A stretch of DNA of 64,000 bases from Deinococcus phoenicis. Lineage in GTDB: Bacteria > Deinococcota > Deinococci > Deinococcales > Deinococcaceae. The stretch's first letter is position 1. Each line of letters starts with the position of its first letter. The notes beneath the pieces are model-generated. The model worked only from the letters and a program-made list of their open reading frames with translations, made no database searches and was not told the DNA's origin. The stretch is taken from the NCBI RefSeq assembly GCF_000599865.1, contig NZ_JHAC01000008.1, positions 62,001-126,000 of the forward strand. The letters run 5' to 3'. This document shows positions 37,125 through 51,950 of the stretch, piece after piece. A program made the position numbers and the translations under genes.

Positions 37125-37490
37125 ATGACCGACACCGCCGAGAACATCAAGCGCATTCCGCTGGACGTTGGCGACCCCGTTCCAGAGAACATGACCACTG
37201 AGGAAGCCGCCGCCTTCTGGGACACGCACGCCCCGACCCGTGAGCGGATTGCCGCAGCTCAGAAGGATGAAGAAGCCTGGGCCCTCCTCAACGAGATTGC
37301 CCCCCGCCAGCGCCCCAAGCAACCGCGCCAGCCCAAAGCCACCTTTGTGACCACCCTGCGCCTCGACGAGGACATGGAAAAGCGGCTCAAGCACGTCGCC
37401 GCCTTGAAAAAGGTGCCGTACCAGACGCTGCTCAAGCAGTTCGTGGGCGAACGGCTGTATGAGGAGGAGAAGCGGTTGGGGGTGGTGTGA
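37125..37490 (+). CDS. brnA: BrnA-type antitoxin (ribbon-helix-helix/CopG)
   Basis: A 121-aa antitoxin partner. The N-terminal half contains EEAAAFWDTHAPT, typical of toxin-binding regions in this family. The C-terminal half has a ribbon-helix-helix: TFVTTLRLDEDMEKRLKHVAAL, then YQTLLKQFVGERLYEEEK (about residues 70-118). I chose ATG 37125 because AGGAGG lies 7 nt before it; the ATG at 37119 is only 1 nt from that site. The DNA-binding domain probably represses the pair's own promoter. Confidence 0.8.
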   Translation: MTDTAENIKRIPLDVGDPVPENMTTEEAAAFWDTHAPTRERIAAAQKDEEAWALLNEIAPRQRPKQPRQPKATFVTTLRLDEDMEKRLKHVAALKKVPYQTLLKQFVGERLYEEEKRLGVV

Positions 37491-37507
37491 GGACTATTTA
37501 GACGCCC

Positions 37508-37537
37508 TTGCTTTCGTGAAGAAGTTGCGAGTAAAGT
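37508..37537 (+). promoter_or_regulatory. Candidate promoter of the tRNA-like RNA
   Basis: TTGCTT (37508-37513), 18-bp spacer, TAAAGT (37532-37537). The RNA's first paired base lies about 5 nt further on. Confidence 0.5.
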
Positions 37538-37541
37538 CTAG

Positions 37542-37660
37542 GAGAGGTTGGTGTAGTGGTAGCATAGTCCACCTTGGCCTAGACTTGTTTAGGAGTGGAA
37601 GGTCGGACCTTCAACTAGGCACCATTAGTGGATGGCGTGGGTTCAAATCCCTCACCTTAG
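37542..37660 (+). ncRNA. tRNA-like RNA with a 57-nt anticodon loop
   Basis: 119 nt that fold as a tRNA except for the anticodon arm. Acceptor 37542-37548 / 37654-37660 (five pairs, first two mismatched); D-arm GTGT/GCAT around AGTGGTA; anticodon stem GTCCA (37567-37571) / TGGAT (37629-37633), extendable by C-G; T-arm GTGGG-TTCAAAT-CCCTC with a consensus T-loop (one mismatch). The anticodon loop is 57 nt instead of 7. It contains GCCTAG/CTAGGC (37577-37582 / 37615-37620) and GAAGGT/ACCTTC (37598-37603 / 37607-37612) stems. No CCA is encoded. It may be an intron-bearing tRNA, a decoy or regulatory RNA, or a decayed tRNA. Confidence 0.55.
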
Positions 37661-37661
37661 T

Positions 37662-37695
37662 ATAGTGATGCATTCCAAACTGCATCACTATTTTT
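37662..37695. terminator. Terminator after the tRNA-like RNA
   Basis: Perfect 11-bp stem ATAGTGATGCA (37662-37672) / TGCATCACTAT (37681-37691), 8-nt loop, then TTTT. The minus-strand gene's stop lies in the same hairpin, so it may serve both strands. Confidence 0.85.
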
Positions 37696-38473
37696 GTATC
37701 AATTTGTTCTCATCCATGCTCCAATACGATACCTGCATTTCTTCATAATCTAGTAACTTTCTACCAAAAGCATATCTGTTGCCTTCCAATATTATTGGCA
37801 ACGGAGCGTTGTTCATATGCTGATACACTCTATAGGCTTGTATAGACCCTCCTATCCCTAGATGCTCCTCATTACTCGATTTTATTGCATCGGATATGAT
37901 ATACAAGGGCTCCATATCAAATAATTTCACATCCTTATTTTTTATTTGATTTCTCATTATAGTAGTGAAGTGCCTTTTGTCGTCACCAGCTATGATGAAA
38001 CTTGTGTCAACGTCTCCTGGCATTGCCAGTTTTGCACGTTCTTTTACAAATTTCTTTGAGCATTCATCGAACACTATCTTGTACATCTCAAACTTCTTGT
38101 GCATCCAGCAAAATCCAGCGATTATAAACTCAACCCTCACTTTGTTAAGTTCATGGAGCGAGGGCATTGTCTCCAATTGTCTATCGGAAACAACACCAGC
38201 AAAGAATCGCATAAGGTGACCCACCAGAGAATCTATTGTAAGGGCGCGAGATTTGGATTTATAAAAATTATCAACCGATGTTTGTGCCTGAAGCATTAAT
38301 GGATATCCATATACTGTGTCTCCCGCATAACACATTACGGCATCTCCCCTCGAAAGGGGTACTATCTTCGCGCATGAGTCGAATGTTACGCTCCCCCTCG
38401 TGCGGCTATCAGACGCAATTACAAGCTCCTGATAATCCGGAAGAGATCTCAACCAACAGACTGCAAGTGTCAT
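37688..38473 (-). CDS. Proteasome/HslV-like Ntn hydrolase, orphan, low GC (261 aa)
   Basis: The first 60 residues match the proteasome beta/HslV fold: MTLAVCWL with Thr2 as the potential N-terminal nucleophile after Met removal, VIASDSRTRG at the Asp17 position, CAKIVPL with the Lys33 position, and CYAGDTVYGYPLML at the GAG/G47 position. The rest is longer than HslV and includes VEFIIAGFCW and TSFIIAGDDKRHF. No ATPase partner such as HslU is adjacent. The DNA is AT-rich, so it was probably acquired. A GGGAG site precedes the ATG. Function unknown; self-processing protease or amidase activity is an inference. Confidence 0.7.
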   Translation of the reverse strand: MTLAVCWLRSLPDYQELVIASDSRTRGSVTFDSCAKIVPLSRGDAVMCYAGDTVYGYPLMLQAQTSVDNFYKSKSRALTIDSLVGHLMRFFAGVVSDRQLETMPSLHELNKVRVEFIIAGFCWMHKKFEMYKIVFDECSKKFVKERAKLAMPGDVDTSFIIAGDDKRHFTTIMRNQIKNKDVKLFDMEPLYIISDAIKSSNEEHLGIGGSIQAYRVYQHMNNAPLPIILEGNRYAFGRKLLDYEEMQVSYWSMDENKLIQK

Positions 38474-38590
38474 TATGTCACTCCCATAACCTTTTTAAAA
38501 GTTTAACATTCACAGCAATCATTGTATCGATATTTTATACATACGATTATCCTCTTCTTGAGAAGGAAGGAAGATTGCGGTCATCAGAAC

Positions 38591-39019
38591 ATGTCCAATG
38601 ATAACTCCTCATCCGACCTCTACTCCGCCCTCGCCCGAATCCACCCTCCCCCTGACGCCCACCTCTCCTGCATCTGGGCGGCGGAGTCCCGGCCCGACGG
38701 GTGGGAGGACGTGCCGCCCGGCGTGCGGGCATGGTGGCTGTCCCTGACCTGGGAGTTGCTGATCGGGCCAGGATGGGGCCGCGTGGTGCTGGTGCAGGAC
38801 GCAGGGTATCGGTGGTTCCGAATGCGGTACGACGTGCAGGAGGCGACGCCCGAGCGGATGCTGGCAGCGGTGGAGGATCAGCATGGGGCACCTTCGTCCA
38901 GCGGGACGTTCACGCTGGCGTGGGGTGCGGCTGTCGAGCGTGGCCGTGTGTTCTGCCGGGGCGCGGCGTTCAGCGTAGGGGATCAGTTGGGGGTGTGGGT
39001 GACTGATGGGTGGTCATAG
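38591..39019 (+). CDS. Hypothetical protein, 142 aa
   Basis: A Trp-rich soluble protein (ESRPDGWEDVPPGVRAWWLSL, VLVQDAGYRWFRMRY). It has host-like GC, unlike the low-GC gene it diverges from. ATG 38591 is the first in frame after the AT-rich gap. No motif or membrane segment was recognised. The next gene YwbE follows 58 bp later. Confidence 0.55.
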   Translation: MSNDNSSSDLYSALARIHPPPDAHLSCIWAAESRPDGWEDVPPGVRAWWLSLTWELLIGPGWGRVVLVQDAGYRWFRMRYDVQEATPERMLAAVEDQHGAPSSSGTFTLAWGAAVERGRVFCRGAAFSVGDQLGVWVTDGWS

Positions 39020-39077
39020 GCGCTGACAGTGAAAGAGGGCAGCGCCTCCCCAACTTTCTCTCCCCTATCCTCCCCCC

Positions 39078-39299
39078 ATGACCCCTCCCCCCCGTTCCGC
39101 CATTCGCCCCGGCCTCACTGTGGACATCGTGCAGAAGCAGGACCAATCCAGCGGCAGGCTCACGCGCGGCGTGGTGGCGCAACTGCTCACGCGCTCGCCC
39201 TCGCATCCGCACGGCATCAAGGTGCGACTCACCAGTGGGCAGGTCGGCCGGGTGCAGGCGGTGGTGACGGCAGACGGAGGCGGCCTCACCCAGGGCTAA
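39078..39299 (+). CDS. YwbE-family protein (DUF2196), 73 aa
   Basis: A short basic protein matching the YwbE family throughout: IRPGLTVDIVQKQDQSSGRLT, then GVVAQLLTRSPSHPHGIKVRL and GQVGRVQAV. It resembles a small SH3-like barrel; the role is unknown. TATCCT lies 6 nt before the ATG. Its stop overlaps the convergent SMP-30 gene by 4 bp. Confidence 0.85.
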   Translation: MTPPPRSAIRPGLTVDIVQKQDQSSGRLTRGVVAQLLTRSPSHPHGIKVRLTSGQVGRVQAVVTADGGGLTQG

Positions 39300-40186
39300 A
39301 GCCGCAGCCCCCGGACCCGCGTGGGAATGTGATACAGCCCGGTGCTGGCGGTGAGATACAGCTCCGTACCGTCCAGCCCGCCGAAGCAGAGGTTGGCGAC
39401 TGTTTCGGGCACCTGCACGCGGCCCAGTTCCTCGCCCTCCGGGGACAGGACATGCACGCCGTCCCCGGCGCTGCTCCAGACCCGGCCCGCCTCGTCCACC
39501 TGGAAACCGTCGGGAACACCGGGACGAGGGGTGGCCCAGCGCCCCTCGGAGACAGCGGTGCCGTCCGGGGCCAGACGGTAGCGGTAGATGTGCCCCTCGC
39601 CCTCAGCCGTGTCGGACACATAGAGCAGGTCGGCGCGGGCGAAGGCGAGGCCGTTGGGCATCAGGCGGTCGCGGATGGGAGCGGCCAGGGTGCCGTCGGG
39701 CGCGAGGCAGTACACGAAGTTACCGGGCTGTTCCTTCTCGCCGCCGTAGCCCTCCTCGGGCTTGTCGAGGCCGTAGGTGGGATCGCTGAACCACAGGCTA
39801 CCGCCCGGGTGCAGGGCCACGTCGTTGGGGCTGTTCAGGCGGAGGCCCCCAAAGCGGTCGGCCAGCACGGTCCATTGGTCCGTTTCTTCCTGCCGCAGCA
39901 GCGCGCGCCGGCCGTGCGAGCAGGCGATCAGGCGGCCCCGCGCGTCCAGCGTATGCCCGTTCTGGTGGTGGCTGGGGTTCATTCCGGCTTGCAGGCCGCC
40001 CGCCCGCGACCAGCGCCAGGTCCGGTTCTGGCGCACGTCGCTGAAGATCACGGCCTGCGCCTCCGGCAGATAGACTGGACCCTCTGCCCAGGTGAAGCCG
40101 CCCGCCAGCCGGGTCAGCGCCGCTCCTGGCGGGAACAGGTCGAGAAACTCGGGACGGCGCGCGGCCAGGGGCGTCATGGTGAACAT
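39296..40186 (-). CDS. SMP-30/gluconolactonase-family protein
   Basis: A 296-aa six-bladed beta-propeller hydrolase; relatives open sugar lactones with a bound divalent metal. Family signatures are FTWAEGPVYLPEAQAVIFSD (metal Glu, about residues 30-49), LNSPNDVALHPGGSLWFSDPTYG (Asn and Asp ligands, central) and PDGFQVDEAGRVWSSAGDGV. There is no signal peptide. ATG 40186 or 40177 could start it. It is divergent from the BTAD regulator. Confidence 0.88.
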   Translation of the reverse strand: MFTMTPLAARRPEFLDLFPPGAALTRLAGGFTWAEGPVYLPEAQAVIFSDVRQNRTWRWSRAGGLQAGMNPSHHQNGHTLDARGRLIACSHGRRALLRQEETDQWTVLADRFGGLRLNSPNDVALHPGGSLWFSDPTYGLDKPEEGYGGEKEQPGNFVYCLAPDGTLAAPIRDRLMPNGLAFARADLLYVSDTAEGEGHIYRYRLAPDGTAVSEGRWATPRPGVPDGFQVDEAGRVWSSAGDGVHVLSPEGEELGRVQVPETVANLCFGGLDGTELYLTASTGLYHIPTRVRGLRL

Positions 40187-40333
40187 GCTGCGCCGGGGCA
40201 GCAGGCAGGGCGTGAGGGCAGGGCGCAGACCGGTTCACGTGCCCGCCGCAGGCCGACCGGAATGGGGTATGGAGAAAGGGGACACCTGCCTTCCACCGAA
40301 GGCGCATCCTACTTGTGAAGGGAGTCACGAGGA

Positions 40334-41131
<798 letters not shown>

Positions 41132-41231
41132 GAGGGTAGGCCGGAGCCAGCACCGGGGGCCTTTCCCGAGGCCGCCGGCGGTAATGGCCCCGTAATGGGC
41201 AGACGAGACGCTGAATCATGGAGTCTCTGCC

Positions 41232-41694
41232 ATGAACGTCGCCGCGCTGATGACCCCTTCAGCAGTCACGGTCACCCCCGACCACAGCCTTCCTGACGCG
41301 GCCCGGCTGATGCGCGTGCGGGGCATTCGCCGCCTGCCCGTGCTGGACGGCTCCCGGCTGGTCGGCATCGTGACCGACCGCGACCTGCGGGAAGCCATGC
41401 CGGGCCACCTGACCACCCTCAGCATGTGGGAAGCGACCACGCAGCTCGCGGGCGTCAGCGTGCGCGAGGTGATGCGCCGCAGCGTGGTCACCACCACCCC
41501 GGACGCCGACGCGAGGGACGCCGCCTACACGCTGCTGCACCGGCGCATCGGCGGCATGCCGGTGGTCGACGACGCGGGCGCGGTCGTGGGCATGCTCACC
41601 GTGACCGACCTGCTGCGGGACTACGCCCGGGCGCCTGAGGCCCCGGCGGACCGGTCCGGCGTTCCAGACGCTCCAGCCCAGATGGAGGCCCACC

Positions 41695-41702
<8 letters not shown>
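41232..41702 (+). CDS. Two-CBS-domain protein
   Basis: A 156-aa stand-alone CBS pair, probably an adenine-nucleotide sensor. CBS1 is at residues 5-60 (VAALMTPSAVTVTPDHSL, GIRRLPVLDGSRLVGIVTDRDL) and CBS2 at about 78-135 (VREVMRRSVVTTTPDADA, IGGMPVVDDAGAVVGMLTVTDL). The last codons overlap the start of the next gene by 8 bp, so it is co-translated with the oxidase genes. Energy-state control of the oxidase is an inference. Confidence 0.88.
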
Positions 41703-41867
<165 letters not shown>

Positions 41868-41868
<1 letters not shown>

Positions 41869-42455
41869 TGACCCGTCCCCAACCACCTTCCCAGCCGGGC
41901 GACGCGGTGCCCCGGCTGGAACACCACACGCTGAAGCGCTACGAGAGCATCTGGTTCGGGATCGCGGTCGTGATCTCGCTGTTCCTGTTCGTCAGCGTGA
42001 TCGTCAGCTTTATCAGCGGCACCTACTCGGCCATCGGGGGCGGGGGCGGGCACCACATCACCGGCGTCACCAACGGGCGGCTGGACCCCCGCAACATCGC
42101 CGCGACGCCCTTTGCCAAACCCGGCCTGCGCGAGAACGCCGACGGCACGCTCGAAGCCTTCGTGGTCGCCAAGGCGTTCGCCTTCGATCCCCCGGTGCTG
42201 CGGGTGCCGGCGGGCCGCCCGGTGACCATCCACGTCACCTCGCTGGACGTGATGCACGGCTACGAGGTCGAGGGCACCAACATCAACGCCAGCGTGATTC
42301 CCGGCCAGGTCGCCAGCTTCACCACCACCTTCGGGCGGCCCGGCTCCCACGGCACCATCTGCAACGAGTACTGCGGCACCGGCCACCACAACATGCTGGG
42401 CCGCGTCGTGGTGGAAGCGCCCACCCCCCAGGCCGCGCGCCCGGCAGGAGAATAA
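41868..42455 (+). CDS. ba3-type cytochrome c oxidase subunit II (CuA)
   Basis: A 195-aa subunit with one membrane anchor (WFGIAVVISLFLFVSVIVSF, about residues 29-48) and a cupredoxin domain. The binuclear CuA ligands are visible: His in VMHGYEVEG, then CNEYCGTGHHNMLG with both Cys, the Glu carbonyl position, His and Met. It takes electrons from cytochrome c and passes them to subunit I. The gene follows subunit IIa directly. Confidence 0.93.
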
Positions 42456-42457
42456 CT

Positions 42458-44631
<2,174 letters not shown>

Positions 44632-44772
44632 CCAAGGGGCCACAACTCTCCTCGCGGCTCTGTCTCCCTTCATGCGGGCGCTCCCAGGGGCGTCCGCTTC
44701 GTCTGTCTCTGGGGGCCACGCCCGCCGACCGATCACACGGTGAGGCGGGCCGCCGCCGGCTACACTCGCGCG

Positions 44773-45810
44773 GTGAAAGGGGCCGCTTCTACTCTGCCTG
44801 CCGTCCGCGCCGCGCTGCTCGCCTGGTTTGACCGCGAGGGGCGCGACCTGCCCTGGCGGGTGGGGCCGGAGGGCGGGCGCGACCCCTACCGCGTGTGGGT
44901 GTCGGAAGTGCTCTTGCAGCAGACGCAGGTGGCGCGCGGGCGGGTGTATTTCGAGCGGTTCCTCGAAGCCTTCCCCACCGTGCAGGCGCTGGCCGACACA
45001 CCCATTGAGGCGGTGCTGAAAGCCTGGGAGGGCTGCGGCTACTACGCGCGGGCCAGAAACCTGCACCGGGCGGCGGGCGTGATCGTGCGGGGGGGCATGC
45101 CGACCACGTATGACGGCTGGCGGGCGCTGCCGGGCGTCGGCCCCTACACGGCGGCGGCGGTGGCGAGCCTCGCTTGCGGGGAAGCGCGGGCGGTCAACGA
45201 CGGGAACGTGCGGCGGGTGCTGGCGCGGCTCTGCGGCGAGCGGCAACCCAGCGCGGCCTGGGTCCAGGCGCGGGCGGACGACCTGCTCGATCCCGCGCGG
45301 CCCGGGGCCTGCAACGAGGCGGTGATGGACCTGGGCGCGACCGTCTGCACGCCCAAAGCGCCGAAGTGCGGCGCGTGTCCGGTGTCGGCGTGGTGCGCGG
45401 CGTTGGGGTCGGGTGAACCGGCGGCCTTTCCCGCGCCGAAGGTCCGCGCCGCCGTGCGCGAGGTGCGCGCCGTCGCCCTGCTGCTGGGCGACGCGCGGGA
45501 GGCCGTGCTGGAACGCCGGGAAGGCACCCTGCTCGGCGGCCTGATGGGCCTCCCGACCGAGGAGGTGGTGGGGGGCGAGGCCGAACGGGACGCCCTGGCC
45601 CGGCTGGCAACCCGCCTGGGCGCGGCGGTGACCGGCGAACTCGGCACCGTCACGCACGGCATGACGCACCGCCGCGTGTCCCTGACGGTCTATGCCGGAA
45701 CCGGGGGGCCGCCCCGGACGTGGGTGGAAGGCGCGGCCCTCGCGCGCCTGGATCACAAGGCGCTGGCGCTGTGGGACGCCCGGCAGGCCTCGCTCTTCGC
45801 CCACGCCTGA
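44773..45810 (+). CDS. mutY: Adenine DNA glycosylase
   Basis: Removes A mispaired with 8-oxoG; 345 aa. HhH-GPD core: VSEVLLQQTQVARGRVYFERF with the catalytic Glu (about residues 40-60), LPGVGPYTAAAVASLACG and AVNDGNVRRVLARL with the catalytic Asp. The 4Fe-4S ligands are C-x6-C-x2-C-x5-C (CTPKAPKCGACPVSAWC). A C-terminal Nudix-like domain reads 8-oxoG. It starts at GTG 44773, 6 nt after TACACT. Confidence 0.95.
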   Translation: MKGAASTLPAVRAALLAWFDREGRDLPWRVGPEGGRDPYRVWVSEVLLQQTQVARGRVYFERFLEAFPTVQALADTPIEAVLKAWEGCGYYARARNLHRAAGVIVRGGMPTTYDGWRALPGVGPYTAAAVASLACGEARAVNDGNVRRVLARLCGERQPSAAWVQARADDLLDPARPGACNEAVMDLGATVCTPKAPKCGACPVSAWCAALGSGEPAAFPAPKVRAAVREVRAVALLLGDAREAVLERREGTLLGGLMGLPTEEVVGGEAERDALARLATRLGAAVTGELGTVTHGMTHRRVSLTVYAGTGGPPRTWVEGAALARLDHKALALWDARQASLFAHA

Positions 45811-45885
45811 GCCTGGCGGTCCCTCCCGACGTCCTGCCCCTTTTGATGGAGGCCCCCTCTTTCCCCAGGCAGTAAACTGACCCGC

Positions 45886-46719
45886 GTGATGAGCCGTGAA
45901 CCCCTCAAGGTCGCCGTGCGCACCGCGAAAAAGACGCGGGATGCGGCGCGGGGTGCCCTGCTGTGGGGCTACGAGCAGCGCCTGGGCCGCGCCGTGAAGG
46001 CCCACGGCAAGATGCCCCGCCACCTGGGCCTGATTCTGGACGGCAACCGGCGTTTTGCCCGCGCCACCGGCCTGCAACGCGAGATGGGCCATTCCTTCGG
46101 GGCCGACAAGGCGCACGAGGTCCTCCAGTGGTGCCTGGAACTGGGCATTCCCGCCGTTACCATCTGGGTGCTGAGCACCGACAACACCAGCCGCGACCCG
46201 GAAGAACTCGCGCATATCCTGCGGCTGCTGGAGCGGGAGGCGCGCAACCTGGCGACCGACCCGCGCATCCACGCCAACCGGGTGCAGGTGCGGGCCATCG
46301 GGCAGCACCGTGACTTTCCGCCCAACGTCCTCCAGGCCCTGCAAGACCTGGAGCAGAAGACCGCCCACTACGACGGCATGCGCCTGAACATCGCGGTGGG
46401 CTACGGCGGGCGCGAGGAGATCGTGGACGCGGTCAGAGCCTACCTCCAGGGGCAGGCGGCGGCGGGAACCCCCCTCGCGCAGGTGGCCCAGACGCTGCGA
46501 CCCGAAGACATCAGCGCGCACCTGTACACGGCGGGCGTGCCCGACCCCGACTTCATCATCCGCACCAGCGGCGAGATTCGCCTCTCGGGCTTCATGCTGT
46601 GGCAGAGCGTGTATTCCGAGTATTACTTCTGCGACGTGTACTGGCCGGGGTTTCGCCGGGTGGATTTCCTGCGTGCCCTGCGCGACTTTCAGGGCCGAGA
46701 CCGCAGATTCGGGAAATAG
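45886..46719 (+). CDS. uppS: Isoprenyl (undecaprenyl) diphosphate synthase
   Basis: cis-Prenyltransferase making the C55 carrier lipid of cell-wall synthesis. 277 aa, with a 40-residue basic N-terminal extension. Motifs are LGLILDGNRRFARATGLQR (DGNRR, about residues 46-64), the WVLSTDN segment and FIIRTSGEIRLSGFMLWQSVY; typical family members have RTSGE-RLS-F. I chose GTG 45886, 7 nt after TAAACT; ATG 45889 is next. Confidence 0.92.
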   Translation: MMSREPLKVAVRTAKKTRDAARGALLWGYEQRLGRAVKAHGKMPRHLGLILDGNRRFARATGLQREMGHSFGADKAHEVLQWCLELGIPAVTIWVLSTDNTSRDPEELAHILRLLEREARNLATDPRIHANRVQVRAIGQHRDFPPNVLQALQDLEQKTAHYDGMRLNIAVGYGGREEIVDAVRAYLQGQAAAGTPLAQVAQTLRPEDISAHLYTAGVPDPDFIIRTSGEIRLSGFMLWQSVYSEYYFCDVYWPGFRRVDFLRALRDFQGRDRRFGK

Positions 46720-46767
46720 GCGCAGAGGTCCGCCCCGCAACCGACCTCGCCCGGCACGCCGCCGCCC

Positions 46768-47760
46768 TCAGCGGGCCTGCATGTTCTGATTCAGGCGCAG
46801 CACCATCTGCATCTGCGAGCCGTCGGGCTGGGTCATGGTCATGCGCATCCGCATGGTCTGGGTCATGGACTGACCGGCGGGCAGGCCGTCCGGGCGGTAG
46901 AGGCTCTGGCCGCTCTGCTGCCCGCCCAGCAGTTCCAGGCGCATCCGCAGGGGCATGGTCTTGCTCTGGAGGTCGCCCAGTTCGACGGTCCAGGTGCCCA
47001 GGTTGCTGCTGACGTCGAAGATCCGCTGCCCACCGGCGGCGGTGCCCCGGTAGGTGGTGGTCGTGCGGACCGTCAGCGGGCTGGCCTTGACGTTGCCCAG
47101 GGGATTTCCCTCCCCCAGGCTGGCCGTCAGGGCGCCGATCAGACTGCCCATCAGGGCCTGCGCGTCCACGGTCGTGGTCTGGGTGCGGGGCTGGCCCGCC
47201 GTGAAGGTCTGGCCGTAGAGGCTGGTCAGGTCGCTGCCCCCGGTGTTCACCTGCGCCCTGAGGACCTCGGGCGAGAGGGCCTGCAACGCCGACTGGACCG
47301 CCGGGTTATCGCTTTCGGCGCGCGTGACCCGTGTCTGGCCGTTCGGCGCGACCGTCTGCACGATCCGGATGTTGATCGCGGGTTGCCCCGGCACGCTGGT
47401 CGCGGCGGTGTTCAGCAGGGTGACCGTCCCGTCCGCCGCACGCCCCTGCACCTTGTAAAAGGTCTTGACGGCCGTGGTCTGCGTCGCCGCGCCGCTCAGG
47501 CCCCGCTGGATGTCGGCGCGCATCCTGGCGAGCTGGGCCGCCTCCATCTTCTGGCCGCCGGGTCCGGTCACCTGGAGGTCTTCGAGCGTGAGCTGGGTTC
47601 TGACGCTGGTGGTAAGCTGCACGCTCGTCCCGGGCTGCGCGGTCAGGCGCAGGGCCGTGGTGGCGGCCGGGGTGGACGCGGCGGGCACGGACGCCGGCTG
47701 AACCGTCTGGGCGTGGGCGGCGGGCACAGCGAGCAGCAGGGCGGTCAGCAGCGTCTTCAT
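46768..47760 (-). CDS. Exported hypothetical protein, 330 aa
   Basis: It has a Sec signal peptide (MKTLLTALLLAVPAAHAQ, cleavage about residue 17). The rest is rich in Thr, Gln and Val with beta-strand patterns (LTAQPGTSVQLTTSVRTQL, MRMRMTMTQPDGSQMQM), suggesting a secreted beta-sheet protein. No cysteine and no catalytic motif was noticed. It is convergent with uppS. The function cannot be assigned. Confidence 0.65.
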   Translation of the reverse strand: MKTLLTALLLAVPAAHAQTVQPASVPAASTPAATTALRLTAQPGTSVQLTTSVRTQLTLEDLQVTGPGGQKMEAAQLARMRADIQRGLSGAATQTTAVKTFYKVQGRAADGTVTLLNTAATSVPGQPAINIRIVQTVAPNGQTRVTRAESDNPAVQSALQALSPEVLRAQVNTGGSDLTSLYGQTFTAGQPRTQTTTVDAQALMGSLIGALTASLGEGNPLGNVKASPLTVRTTTTYRGTAAGGQRIFDVSSNLGTWTVELGDLQSKTMPLRMRLELLGGQQSGQSLYRPDGLPAGQSMTQTMRMRMTMTQPDGSQMQMVLRLNQNMQAR

Positions 47761-47915
47761 ATGGAAAAGAGTACGCAGGCGGCCGGAGGGAGGTTGCCGC
47801 AGGGGCCTCAACCCTCAGCTTTGATGAAGGCGGCCCGGTGGGCGCAGGCCCGTTCGCCTTGACGCGTGCCTGATCCGGCGGGCCTGCGGCGGACGCGTGC
47901 GGCACAATGGACCGT

Positions 47916-49589
<1,674 letters not shown>

Positions 49590-49690
49590 AGGGGAGGGAG
49601 TGAGCCGCGGACCACGCCCGGCCTGCTCTGGTCCAGGCTCAGGTTGACGGTCCCCGCCCCTTAGCGCCGAAAATCACCACCGTTCCGTGG

Positions 49691-49712
49691 CCCCAGTGCT
49701 TCCCCACTGGGG
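49691..49712. terminator. Hairpin between convergent genes
   Basis: CCCCAGTG / CACTGGGG perfect 8-bp stem, 6-nt loop, with a weak T-containing tail. It lies in the 198-bp gap between the HRDC gene and the ferredoxin-like gene, which otherwise shows nothing. Confidence 0.6.
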
Positions 49713-49787
49713 TCGCCTCATTTCCGGGGGTGTCCGCTCCGCTGCGCGCTTGTCATGCCGCCCGAAGCTGGGACCATCTGCCGGTTT

Positions 49788-50123
49788 TCACGGCCCGTAC
49801 TTGCGCTCTTCCGGCAACTCGGTCCCCTCATGCACCGCCTGGGCGACTCTGGCGGCCAGCGGGAAATCCACGGCGGCGTACCAGCCCTCTTCCAGCTCGC
49901 TGCCCCGGTGACGGTACACGCACAGGGTGGGGCCATAGCTGCACGCGCCCAGGCAGCCGCTCTCGGTGAGGCGGACGCTGCCGCCCGCCTTGTAGTAGGC
50001 GAGGCCGGAACGTTCCAGCTGGTTCCAGAGGGCCTTGTGCAGCAGCACCGAGCCTCGGGCCTGACAGTTCTGGCCCTGGCAGATCAGGAGGTGGCCCCGT
50101 GTGGGAAAGAACTTGGGCGGCAT
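49788..50123 (-). CDS. (2Fe-2S) ferredoxin-like protein in the B12-uptake operon, 111 aa
   Basis: A thioredoxin-fold 2Fe-2S ferredoxin-like protein. Four cysteines are placed as in that family: LLICQGQNCQARG (about residues 14-26) and ESGCLGACSYGPTL (about 54-67). ATG 50123 has a GGAGG site 10 nt upstream; a TTG at 50132 overlapping the ATPase stop is an alternative. It is the last gene of the btuF-C-D unit. A redox step in corrinoid handling is inferred from position only. Confidence 0.7.
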   Translation of the reverse strand: MPPKFFPTRGHLLICQGQNCQARGSVLLHKALWNQLERSGLAYYKAGGSVRLTESGCLGACSYGPTLCVYRHRGSELEEGWYAAVDFPLAARVAQAVHEGTELPEERKYGP

Positions 50124-50128
50124 AGGGG

Positions 50129-51947
<1,819 letters not shown>

Positions 51948-51950
51948 GGC

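Noticed and set aside
37542..37660. Calling this an ordinary tRNA
   Set aside because: The anticodon loop is 57 nt, the first two acceptor pairs fail, a T-stem pair is mismatched and CCA is absent. It is reported as a tRNA-like RNA instead.
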